64,000 nt of DNA from Haematococcus lacustris. Taxonomy: Eukaryota > Chlorophyta > Chlorophyceae > Chlamydomonadales > Haematococcaceae. The stretch covers positions 7,243,722 through 7,307,721 of the forward strand of contig JASKMD010000017.1 in the NCBI GenBank assembly GCA_030144725.1, written 5' to 3'. Position 1 is the stretch's first letter; every line of letters begins with the position of its first letter. The notes under the pieces are model-generated. The model saw nothing but the letters and a program-made list of their open reading frames with translations, had not been told where the DNA came from and did no database searches. Shown here in pieces: positions 53,284-63,385 of the stretch. The translations under genes were made by a program, and so were the position numbers.

Positions 53284-56200
53284 ATGCGGCCCCAAGGCGG
53301 ACGACTAAACACGCTACCGGTCAGCAGCGCAGGCACGGTGACAGGTAATAAAAGGAAACCAGTACTAGGGCCCAGTACCAGTCTGGGGATATCGGCGGTG
53401 AACAGTACTAGAGCGCGCGAGCGCAGAGCGCGGCATCTTCAGCTCCGTAGGGCCTCATACGCGCTGACCAGCCCCCTTGTCCCTCACTAGGGCCTCCATT
53501 TGAGCCGGACCAGTAGTGGCCACTAGCAGCCACTAGCGGGAATACTAGTGTGCAATACCAGCCCGACTCAAATGGTGTACATGGCCTGTGTGGAGTGTAC
53601 CCAATGCACATGGACATGGTGCACGAGTGCCTGCCACCTACACTATTGCCTGACCCGCGAGGGCTATAATGTAGAGTTGGCATGAAAAACATGCACTAAT
53701 GTAAGCTGATGACAGCTCAACAAAGGGGGGGCACACACACTATTGTGCCTCAGCAGGCTGCTGCTGCTGGGCCTTGGGTGGCTTGTCTCGCAGCCGCTCA
53801 TAGCCCAGGTCAGGGTACTAGTTGCTCTTGGCTGGCAGCGCTCCCTGGTCTGGCCAGTAGCACAGCTCCAGCGGGCGCCACCTGCTCTCCCCTATGCGCT
53901 GCATGTACAGAGCTGCATTGCAGTCTCTGTCCAGCCACCTGTCTGGCTGAGGTGCTGGCTTGGCTTTGGCAGCCTTGGTGGGCTGGGTGGGCTCAGCTCC
54001 CTGCTCAGCCTTGGTGCCCTTGCTGCGCTTGGCTGGCGGGGGAGTGCTGGGCCCTGGCTCTGAGGCTGCTGGCTGTGTGGCTGCCTGGCTGCTACATGGG
54101 GCCTGTGGGGGCTTGCGGGACCCTGACCAGCCCGTTGCTTCAGAGCTCTGGATCAGAGCTCTGAGTCTTACAGGCCTCCTGCTACCTCAAACTACAGCAA
54201 GTGTTGCAATGAAACACAGGCAGCGTAATCATAACCGTCATGGCTGCTGGGTAGTGTAGCCTAGTACACTCCAGCTGGGCCCGTTTGGTGTGTGCACCTC
54301 CATCACTAGCTCAACCTCCTATAGCTCTTGCTCACACACATCCCTTTTGTGATTGGCTTCCAGACGCAACCAATGCTTCCATGATGGCTCCATGATGAAC
54401 CCTGCAACAGCAGTCTTGGTTGTGGCGGGAGCACTCTGGCAGTTGTCTCTCCCCAAACAGCCCCCCATGTGTGTCTCGCAGGCATCCATCCCTGGGTGTC
54501 TCCGTGGCGCAAGTGGGCCGTGGGCGTGTTTGCGGCCAATTCAGTGGCGGCCATCATATTCTGTGGCTTGTGCATCACCACCTACAAGGTCAGCTTCAGC
54601 TGGTACTGCAGCTGGTGCTGCTGCTGGTGCTGCTACTGGTGCGACACATTGCCTGTTGCTGCCTCCACCACCGGGCACCGGGACGATGAAGCAGCCCTAT
54701 GCATATGGAATGGTAGCAGCAGTGCTGGCAGCAGGCAGCAGACGGCGGTATCGTGGGGCTGCTGCTCAATGTGTGGAGTCCTGGAAGGACTGCCAGGTGC
54801 CATGAGAAGGGAGGGGTTGCTCTTCAGATGCTCTACACCTTGCGTGATGGTTGCAGTGCTTCGCTGCTGCATGCAGCTGGTAAGAACAGCAGCTCCTGCC
54901 ATGTGGCTGTAGCCTGTGCTCACCCCAATGCCAGTTAGAGGAGACGCAGTGTAGCTCATACTTCACACAAGATGCCATGCAGGGTCCCCATGCAGCCCTG
55001 CGCATCACTGCAATTGCTTAGCTCGGCTCACTTTGGTTCAGATCAGTGGCCTGTTGGGTTGGAACCTTGGACCTTACACGGCTGACTTGTACGGAGCGAT
55101 GAACATGGAGGTGGCCTCCAACCTCCACCTCTAGTATCCACCGTTCACGAGGACTGTCAGCCTTCACTGCCGCTGCTCGACACTCCACAGCTGCATGAGG
55201 CAAAGAGCACGGTGACTCATTGTTGACGAGGTGTGACAAGATGTGACAATGTGTGAGCAGTGGTGGTGGCTGGTGTCATGGCTGTGTGTGGGCGCAGGCA
55301 TTCAAGGAGCTGGTGAGCACCTTGTCGCAGCAGCAGGCTGCAACAGGCGTCAGCCTCAGAGCCTGGACATCCCTGTTCAATGGCGCTGCGGTGTCAGCAG
55401 GCTTTGCCTGTGTGCTAGCGCTTCTGGCCATTGTGAGTGTTGAATGATGCACGCAGCAGAAGCTGCCAGCCATTAGGCTGCTTGACCGCCTCCCATACAA
55501 GAGCGTTGGGGCTTATGGCAAGGGTTACCTATATGAGAGCGCGCTGAGCCTCAACATGAGCAAGCACGGCAATGCAGCAGGCCCAGTTTGGCTGGGTTAG
55601 CAGTGCAGGGCAAGGTGACGTGGAGGGAAGGGGCAGCTGGGGACAAGGGATGTGAATTAAGGCAAGGGTCGGAATGGGGCAGGGGCTGGGCCATGGGTGG
55701 CATGTGGCAGGGGTGACCCCCCAGTGCTTCTGCTGCCCGGGCGGTGAGGGACCCACCAGTCTCTGCAGCCACACACACCTTCTCCTGCTCCTCACGGTGG
55801 CAAGACTGCGACAAAGGCGGCAAGACTGCTCCCACAACCCGCTGCTGCTGACCATCCAGAGTGTGTGAGAGTGTGTGTGCTCTGCAGGCCTTGTCCACCA
55901 TCCTATTCTGCTTCAGCTCCAAGTCTGTGGCACACCCGAACCGCGTCGTGTCCAAGCGCTTCCTGCAAGCCGCGTCCTGGTTCACAGGCTTGCATGTGCT
56001 CAACATCGCGCTGCAAGTAAGTTCCTGCGCCTGAGGTCACTCCGGCAGCACACCTTGCCAAGGCTGGTATACAGGGGTGCTGCGCAGGGCAGCATGCCCC
56101 TGACCATGCCATTGGCTGATGCCTGACCTGCTGAGGGATACCACACTGCCATACTGCCACCCCATTTGAGGCCACATGGTGCATGGTCAATCCAGCCCTT

Positions 56201-56784
56201 GAGCCTGGTATCATCATAGGCACGCTACAAGGGAAGTGAGTGGTGAAATGTGCACAGAGCACGCCACGCTTGTTCTGTGGGGCGCTGCTGTTCCACCTCA
56301 CCATGACTTGTGGCGTTGTTTCTGCCAGTTGTGTGCACAAGGGCAAGTGCCGCTGCTGCCACAAGGCTCTCACTGTGTGGCTGCAACTCCAGGGTTCCCT
56401 GGCTGAGTGCACGTCTTTGACCATGGGCACATTCTGGTGCCTGCCAGTGTAATGTACGTAAGTAAATAAACAACTGTATACACATAAATGACCAGAATAC
56501 ATTTCTATATATTGCACGTATATCATGCTGACTGCCGCCAGCGTGGTTGTGTGTTGCTACCGCTCCTGCCGCAGTTCCACAGCTACACCCCTCTGATGAG
56601 CAGCCTGCAGGACGTGCAGACGCCCAGCGAGCACCTGACCTTCAACACGCCCCTCCTGGCTGCTGCCGTGGCCTTTGGCTACATCAACGCCATCCTGAGC
56701 GGCCTGTTTGGCGTGCTGCTGTCGCTGTGGACAGACCGGCCTGACCTGCTGCAGCTAGACAGGGCGCCTGCTGGGCCAGCCTAG
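53284..56784 (+). CDS. Four-TM membrane protein of unknown function, five exons, 213 aa
   Basis: Proposed exons 53284-53344, 54482-54588, 55298-55432, 55888-56016 and 56575-56784 join without a stop and with consistent phases. The protein has four hydrophobic stretches: WAVGVFAANSVAAIIFCGLC, NGAAVSAGFACVLALLAI, AASWFTGLHVLNIAL and LLAAAVAFGYINAILSGLFG; a conserved-looking loop reads FCFSSKSVAHPNRVVSKRF. I do not recognise the family. Exons 2-5 are well supported. Exon 1 (MRPQGGRLNTLPVSSAGTVT) is chosen because its GTAATA donor has the phase needed; another first exon is possible. Intron 1 contains the nuclease-like relic on the other strand. Confidence 0.7.
53740..54190 (-). pseudogene. Relic resembling the C-terminus of a TnpB/Fanzor-type nuclease
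   Basis: Minus-strand open sequence of about 145 codons: a basic Pro/Lys-rich linker (PSTPPPAKRSKGTKAEQ, KAAKAKPAPQPDRW) followed by LDRDCNAALYMQRIG, SRWRPLELCYWPDQG and YERLRDKPPKAQQQQPAEAQ, stop TAG at 53740. DRDxNAA at the end of a protein is the pattern of the last RuvC motif of TnpB and eukaryotic Fanzor nucleases. From memory, near-identical tails recur in hypothetical proteins of chlamydomonadalean algae. An in-frame stop (53818-53820) sits where the family has a Lys-Glu stretch, and no upstream domain is present, so it is a truncated relic. The link to Fanzor is inference. Confidence 0.5.
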
Positions 56785-56906
56785 TGGCGTCAATTTAGGA
56801 CCATGATGTCTTCAACCATGTTGAATTATTGCCTAGGTTAGGAGGTCACGCAAGAGGTGCATGGGGACTCTGCATGTGAGATTGTGCTGTGATGTGAGGT
56901 GTGAGA

Positions 56907-57154
56907 TAGAGCGCGACCGGACTGGTTAAAGGTTAGTGTTAAACCGATTGTTAAAGTTGACCGTTTGGTCGCGATACGAGTCCCTTTTTGCTGTCGTTCT
57001 GGTCGCGACACGGCAATGCACCCAGCGACACTATGCCGGCAGAAGTAGCCAGTGAGAAGCAGTCCCAGGGTAGCAAAACGGGTATGTTAAAGATTGGTTA
57101 AAGATGTGGTTAAACCCAAAACATCAGGATGTTAAACTAACCAGTCGCGCTCTA
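56907..57154. mobile_element. hAT-type MITE, 248 bp, 8-bp duplication GTGTGAGA
   Basis: Ends TAGAGCGCGAC inverted at both sides (the left end has a 4-5-bp insertion before CTGGTTA). The 8-bp sequence GTGTGAGA stands on both flanks (56899-56906, 57155-57162). Inner TTAAAG/TTAAAC repeats; no coding capacity. An 8-bp duplication and TAG-type ends are typical of hAT elements. Confidence 0.9.
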
Positions 57155-57202
57155 GTGTGAGAGTCGCAGTAAATAATGAAACCCTCATTGGCCACCCACA
57201 GT

Positions 57203-57625
57203 CAGTGATGGGTAATACAAGATACGTCTATCGATACCAATACGTGTTTTTGTATGATACATAAATACACGTATCGTATCAAAAAATACAGGTGCCGGCC
57301 GGCAAGTTGCGTGGATGCCTTCGAAGCAGCTGCTGGCTGCTGCCACAACTAGCGTCCGCGCTAAAGCCATGCCGCGCGGGGCTAAAGCCATCGGCCTGCT
57401 CCCGGAGCAGTCGGTCGCATGTGCCGGTTTTACATGCAAGAATATCAGAGTTGGGAGGCCCTGACTTTCCGCCGTCGCCGTCCTGCCCAGCCATCAAGGA
57501 CAGGCTGCGGGACTGGTTGCGCTGCTCCTAGCTCCTCCTTTCCCGCGTGACATCGATACAAAAATACACGTTCTTCGTGTATTTTCTTGTATTTCTTGTA
57601 TCGATACACGTATTACCCATCACTG
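57203..57625. mobile_element. Second hAT-type MITE, 423 bp, 8-bp duplication CCCACAGT
   Basis: Inverted ends CAGTGATGGGTAATAC. Exact 8-bp duplication CCCACAGT at 57195-57202 and 57626-57633. Both subterminal regions are AT-rich with ATCGATAC/TACACGTAT motifs while the middle is GC-rich. No gene inside. It lies 48 bp from the first MITE but has different ends. Confidence 0.93.
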
Positions 57626-57962
57626 CCCACAGTTAACAGGCACAGTAGCACGTAACATTCCTGCATGGCGTCAAGTGCGAGCTGCTTGGTCAAGTGCTTG
57701 ACAGCTGAGCAGCCTGCAGCCTGCTGCACCGCCCCTGTGAGCAGCATGACAACAACTCGCTTCAATTGGCACTGGTCGTCTTAGCAATCATGCGTTGCGC
57801 GTCAAGACGAGCGGTGGCCTCAACAAGCAACTTGGGTTTCCTGAGAGATTCATGGAGTGATGATCATCCCACCATGCGGGTAACAGCCTGTGCAAACCAC
57901 TAGGACCTATGCATTGTTGCAGGCAAAATTCGGCTTCCTGCTCCTGCTGCTGTTTGGTTTCC

Positions 57963-58229
57963 CTACTCCCTCCCAGGGGTTGGCTGCTGTTGGACATGCC
58001 TGCATCCTCTAGCTGCCATGAGGCACTCGGCTACCTGTGCTGCCGCTTCACCACCCACATGCTGCTGAAGCCAGTGCTGCAGTGAGCCCATGACAGCTGC
58101 TTGCATGTGCTTTTGCATGAACAACAGTAACCACCACTCCTTCTCATGCGAGACATCTCCTGCAAGGGTGTTGGCCTGTGGGTCGTCTCCTTTGATAACG
58201 ACCATGTTGTCCATGTGGGTGACTACCTC
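57963..58229 (-). CDS. Exon-like segment downstream of eIF3e
   Basis: Open minus-strand stretch of 88 codons preceded by an acceptor (CCACAG) and ending in TAG at 57963. It reads EVVTHMDNMVVIKGDDPQAN, EKEWWLLLFMQKHMQAAVMG and GGEAAAQVAECLMAARG. It could be an alternative last exon of eIF3e (a GTGTGAG donor in matching phase occurs at the eIF3e stop) or the end of another gene. Not recognised. Confidence 0.35.
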   Translation of the reverse strand, partial: EVVTHMDNMVVIKGDDPQANTLAGDVSHEKEWWLLLFMQKHMQAAVMGSLQHWLQQHVGGEAAAQVAECLMAARGCRHVQQQPTPGRE

Positions 58230-58392
58230 CTGTGGTGCTATGGTGTAAGCAAGGTCGGGGCAGGGGTGACAACCGCATGGCTACTGTACTGCATGGCTGG
58301 CATGGGAGATAGGGGAGACAAGGGCCAGGCAACAGCCACGGGTGCAGCAGGGGTGGTGTCTCCTCAAGGCATGGCGCTAGGGGTCAGCCTGC

Positions 58393-60941
58393 TCACACCC
58401 TTGACGAGCCCACCACGGCATTAGCCAAGGCGAAGGTGCGCATGGACAGCTGCTTGCTCTTCTCAATGAGCTGCTCATGCACGCTCTCCGCCTGCATGCC
58501 CATCACCACTGTGTTGCTCTTGCTGTCTATCTTGGCATTGAGCCGGGCGTTGAGGATGAGGTTGGTGATCCACTTCTCTGCCGCCTGCAGGTCCATGTTC
58601 AGCCTCTCAGCCAGCAGCGTGATGTCAATGGTTTGATGGATGCGGCAGTAGGTCTGCGACCAAGCAGGCAGGCAAACAGGTGGCAGGGTACGGGTGGGCA
58701 GGCAGGCAAAAACACCATGTATTTGACAAGCTGGCAGGCAGGCCAGGGAACAGGCAGGTGAGAAGGCAGGGGCACGCAGGCAAGCAGTAGCCTGGCTGGG
58801 TGGGTGGCAAGCATGGTGTGGGTTGACAAGCAAGGCATGCAAGCAAGACATGTAAGGTACAGTAGAAAGTTGTTCCCTGCCACTCTGCTTACTTTCCACC
58901 CCTTCCAGGCTTACTTTCCACCCCTTCCAGGCTTACTTTCCCCACTGAGCTTCCCTCGCCAGCCCTTGTCCCTGTCCACCACCCTGGTCCTCACCTCGAA
59001 CACGAAGAGGCGAGCATTCTCCAAGAACTCCTCCTTGCAGGCCACCAAGAAGAAGTCATTGTCCAGCACGTCCTCACACTCCTTCAGCTGCTGCTGCGCG
59101 CCGTCAAAGTCATAGTGCACAAAGAGTGACTCCAGAAACTGGGTCACGGGGTCGCTGTACTCGTAGGCCTCTTGCTGGATGGTCCTGTACCAACAAGCAC
59201 AGAGGGGTGCGGCAGCAGCAAGATGTTGGTGCAGCCTGCTGATGCTGCCGGGACATACCTGTTGTGTGTGCCAGTTTCTTGCAACAGTAGCAGGCTGTAC
59301 AGGCTAACACTAACACTGACATTGACGCAGTAGCCCACTGGGGGTTGGCCTTCACCACAGCGCTATGTGTGGTGATGTGTGGCATCGTCGACATAGGCAT
59401 GCTCCCGTCTTTGTCTCCACGCAAGCAGCATGACTGGCCAGGGCTGAAGGGGTAGGCATGTGACATCAGTGTGACCACCATGCCGTGGTGCATGCCCTTC
59501 ACTGAGGTGTGGTGGCCTATCTTCAAGGGGAGCAGAGGGATTTGGGCCCAGCCCCTCAGCCTAGACCGCCTGCGCTGCCATTGCCTGTCTCTGTCTGTTG
59601 CCTTGGCCACACGGGCCATAGCCCACTTGCAGCTGAACACCTGCTGGCTGCCTGGCGGCTCTGATTAGGCCCCTCATTGGCGGCTCCGGCACACCTGTGC
59701 TGCTGACCACAATGTCATGCGGTCATCTGTGCAGCAGCCATGGCTAAGGCTGGGGGAAGGGCTGGGGCTGCATGGCTGGGGCAGCATGGCTGAGGCTGTG
59801 TGGCTGGGGCTGTATGGTTGGGGCGAGTGGTGGCCAGCTCACACACACACACCTTGACCCACTAAGCTGCATGCTGAGGTGCTGCAGCATGGCAATGGCA
59901 AAATCCTAACAACTGCCATGCACATCTCATGGTCAGTAGACCAGCAGGGGGTGCTCACCTGATGACCTCCTTGAGGGCGTTGCGCTTCTTTTTGTGCACC
60001 ACGACTGCCGCTGCCAAGTAGCGCAGCAGGTGCTGTGCATTGATCTGGATGGCTGCCAGGTATGCTGGGGACATGAACAGGTCAATCAGGTCATCCTTGC
60101 CCTTTTCATGGTTCCAGAACACAAACAGGCTCCAGTGCAGCAGCCAGGTGCGCTGCTGCAGCTGCACCAACGGCTGTGCAAATGTCTGGTTGTCGATCGC
60201 GTCCTTCAGCTTGTTGATATCATCCCTGGCTGCCTCAAAGTTCTGCATCAAAATGTCTGACGACAGCTTGCCCCACAGCGCTGACATGTTGCGCTCACTG
60301 CTGGTGCACAGTGTGCGGTAGGGCTGCAGCAAGTCAGCTGCCATCTCGTAGTTGCCACACTCAAACTGGAACTTGGCGTATTGATACAGGGCCTCTACAT
60401 GGTCTGCTGAGATGGAGAAGTCTTCTTGCAAGAACTGCGGCGTGCATGCACCAGCACTGGCTGATGACAGTGAGCAGCAGCGCAGACGAGCAAGATGTCA
60501 AGCCGTCGCCGACCCACCTGCAGGTTGAATGCCTTGTCCTGCCTAAAGTTGCGAACCACGTTGGGGCTCTCCAGGCATTTGATGATGGGGTCCACGTCCA
60601 GCTGTAGCTTGCGCAAGCGCGCAACCACCTCCGACCGTCGCTGCTTCATCGACTGCGGCACGTCCTCCGAGTTGTTCAGTGCCTTGTGGATATCCATTGC
60701 AAAGTCCACCATGTTAGTGTTGCTCAACAGGGCCAGCTTGGCCTTCATAATGTCGGCCTCATCGTAGATCCCCTTCTCCTGCGCACGCAGAGGATGCAGC
60801 CACTGGCGGCGGTTCTACGAACGTGACCTTGTGCTGCTAGCTTGCCTGCAAAAACTCAAGCAGCGGAAACACCAAGTGCCGGTCCAGGAACTTAGACAGC
60901 ACTGGGCTGAGCTCATGTGGGTGGCCCTGCTCAGCGGCCAT
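58393..60941 (-). CDS. EIF3E: Translation initiation factor eIF3 subunit e, five exons, 427 aa
   Basis: eIF3e (INT6) is a PCI-domain subunit of the eIF3 complex that assembles the 43S pre-initiation complex in the cytosol. Exons 60941-60846, 60778-60518, 60434-59959, 59184-58995 and 58653-58393 join with matching phases. The product starts [20 protein letters not shown], then [33 protein letters not shown], then the helical repeats ([40 protein letters not shown]) and a PCI region with [39 protein letters not shown] and NTVVMGMQ. Length matches plant and animal eIF3e (about 440). Intron 1 (60779-60845) has a GC-AG boundary. A 22-bp tandem duplication (TACTTTCCACCCCTTCCAGG) lies in intron 4. 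Confidence 0.96.
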
Positions 60942-61141
60942 GGCAAGCAGCGACGAAGGGTCGGACGTCGCTCGCGGCCCAAGCAAGTCTGCGGCGCGTA
61001 AAACTAACCGCTACAACCGCGCTTAATTGCGATCCGACTGCATCAGCTTTGATCGCGTGCATCGCGTTGCTTCACGGCAGTCATCGCGTCGCCCTGTGCA
61101 ATACCGCAGTATATAGCAACGCGTGCCAACACCGTAGGACA
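60942..61141. promoter_or_regulatory. Shared promoter region, eIF3e and Gemin5-like gene
   Basis: Only 200 bp separate the two divergent ATGs (60941 minus, 61142 plus), so the two genes probably share a bidirectional promoter. A TATATAG occurs at 61110-61116, very close to the plus-strand ATG. Confidence 0.5.
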
Positions 61142-61964
61142 ATGCTGTCCAGCAACATCGTGCTGCCGCCGTCTCCTAACTGGTGCGTGCTTGACCATGT
61201 TCGGGCCACGAATCCAAGGTCCGCGCTTGCTATCGTGCTGAGCTCTAGTATTGCTCATGTCCATAGGTATGGAGCACACCTGGTGGCCGTCCAGCCAGCT
61301 CTGCACCTGGTGGCCTATGCGGGGCACAGCTCAGTAGTGGTGGCATGCAGCCGGACGCAGCGGGTGCTGCGCACCATGTGTGCGGGTACCAGCAGGTGGG
61401 GCTGGCGAGGGGCGGCTGTGGGAGACTGGGTCTTTTAGCAGCACCCGCCATGAAGCTACATTAGCGGCACACTAGCAGCAGCAGCTGGACCATAGCAGCA
61501 GCAGCAGCAGCAGCAGCAGCCGCTGGAGTACATTAGCAGCAGCATTCATGGCATTGCTGCACCCATGCAGCCCCTGACCTGCCTGCTCATCCCTGCCCTT
61601 CCTTGCTCCAGAGTCACTGCGCTGGCCTTTGCTCCCTGGCCCCTGTTCAGCGGCACCCAGCTGGTGGCCGGCCATGAGGATGGCAGCCTGCGCTGCTGGG
61701 ACAGCACCAGCGGCGCCTGCCTGCGCTCACACAGAAAGAAGGCACATGAGGTCAGCGCACTGGCGATGCTGCACAGGTACGCCCAGGCAGGCTGCGGCCA
61801 CAGGGGCAGCCAGGAGGGAAGGCTAGACTGGGTGGGAAGGCTCAAGAGGAACAGCCTTTGGCAGCCCAGGGCCTGTACCAGGCTGTCAGGCGCAGGGTAC
61901 CAGGCTGTGCACCCTGACTCAGCCCTGACTCACCCCTGACCTAGCCCTGACTCACCCCTGACCC
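61142..61964 (+). CDS. Gemin5-like WD40 protein, 5' end only (cut by gap)
   Basis: Exon 1 is 61142-61395 and exon 2 is 61612-61776; both end in phase 2 and join in frame. The N-terminus contains LPPSPNWC, matching the LPPSPNW at the start of animal Gemin5 as I recall it. WD40-type blades follow: HLVAYAGHSSVVVACSRTQR, then VTALAFAPWP, TQLVAGHEDGSLRCWDSTSG. Gemin5 recognises snRNAs and mRNA caps through its WD40 domain in the SMN complex. The rest is lost in the N gap. Intron 1 contains a CAG run (about 61485-61530). Alternative: another large WD40 protein. Confidence 0.6.
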
Positions 61965-62464
61965 NNNNNNNNNNNNNNNNNNNNNNNNNNNNNNNNNNNN
62001 NNNNNNNNNNNNNNNNNNNNNNNNNNNNNNNNNNNNNNNNNNNNNNNNNNNNNNNNNNNNNNNNNNNNNNNNNNNNNNNNNNNNNNNNNNNNNNNNNNNN
62101 NNNNNNNNNNNNNNNNNNNNNNNNNNNNNNNNNNNNNNNNNNNNNNNNNNNNNNNNNNNNNNNNNNNNNNNNNNNNNNNNNNNNNNNNNNNNNNNNNNNN
62201 NNNNNNNNNNNNNNNNNNNNNNNNNNNNNNNNNNNNNNNNNNNNNNNNNNNNNNNNNNNNNNNNNNNNNNNNNNNNNNNNNNNNNNNNNNNNNNNNNNNN
62301 NNNNNNNNNNNNNNNNNNNNNNNNNNNNNNNNNNNNNNNNNNNNNNNNNNNNNNNNNNNNNNNNNNNNNNNNNNNNNNNNNNNNNNNNNNNNNNNNNNNN
62401 NNNNNNNNNNNNNNNNNNNNNNNNNNNNNNNNNNNNNNNNNNNNNNNNNNNNNNNNNNNNNNNN
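61965..62464. other. Assembly gap (500 N)
   Basis: Exactly 500 N, flanked on the left by CCTGACTCACCC repeats and on the right by a GGGGCA run; assembly probably failed in this repeat. Confidence 1.
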
Positions 62465-62686
62465 GCAGGGGCAGGGGCAGGGGCAGGGGCAGGGGCAGGG
62501 GCAGGGGCAGGGGCAGGGGCAGGGGCAGGGGCAGGGGCAGGGGCAGGGGCAGGGGCAGGGGCAGGGGCAGGGGCAGGGGCAGGGGCAGGGGCAGGGGCAG
62601 GGGCAGGGGCAGGGGCAGGGGCAGGGGCAGGGGCAGGGGCAGGGGCAGGGGCAGGGGCAGGGGCAGGGGCAGGGGCAGGGGCAGGA
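62465..62686. repeat. (GGGGCA)n run
   Basis: About 37 perfect hexamers directly after the gap. The minus-strand Ala-Pro dipeptide frame through it is not a gene. Confidence 0.97.
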
Positions 62687-62929
62687 TCTACTCCTCCCGA
62701 CAGAGCCGTCGTCACTTCACGCATTGGCGCAACATCACCTTAACCAGAACTTCACCGCCATCAAGCGCCATGTTACAAGGGACCAGTTGCAGATGCGGCC
62801 CGTACCTCTTCCTATGCAGGAGGCTCTTGCAAGTCTCGTCGTTGTGACGTTGTGAATGGGTTGATGACGGGCATCAGGAAGCCTACACTGCTTCTCAACT
62901 CCCATAGTTCGTGGGGATATTCTCTGTGT

Positions 62930-63385
62930 GTTGGCAAGGTTGTCAAGGTTGGCTAGGTTGACTGGGTTGGCTAGGTTTTAGGGGGGTGGAGAGGGGTGCT
63001 CGTAAAGAAACGCCCACGTCAAGGTTGGCAAGGTTGGCTAGGTTTCAAGGGGGGGGGGGGGGGGCTACTAATGTAACGCCCATGTCACTAGTTTTGTTGG
63101 CAAGGTTGGCAAGGTTGGCAAGGTTGGCTAGGTTTGCTAGGTTCGGGGGTGGGGGGGGGGGGGGGGGGCTGGTAATGAAACGCCCAAGTCAAAAGTTAGG
63201 TTGTCAAGGTTTGCTAGGTTTGCTAGGTTTGCTAGGTTTGCTAGGTTCGGGGGGGGGGGGGGGGGGGGGGTAATGAAACGCCCAAGTCAAAAGTTAGGTT
63301 GTCAAGGTTTGCTAGGTTTGCTAGGTTTGCTAGGTTTGCTAGGTTCGGGGGGGGGGGGGGGGGGGCTGGTGATGAAAGTTTGTAA
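62930..63385. repeat. Tandem repeat with long G runs
   Basis: Four or five units of about 100 bp with GAAACGCCCAAGTCAAAAG, several GGTTTGCTA or GGTTGGCAA decamers and a G run of up to about 20. The decamer number varies between units. The G runs could form quadruplexes. Confidence 0.93.

Noticed and set aside
53709..54164. Plus-strand Trp/Leu-rich frame of 151 codons
   Set aside because: It is the antisense of the DRDxNAA relic, whose minus-strand translation has recognisable sequence.
61930..62724. 264-codon Ala-Pro frame
   Set aside because: Made of the GGGGCA run plus 500 Ns.
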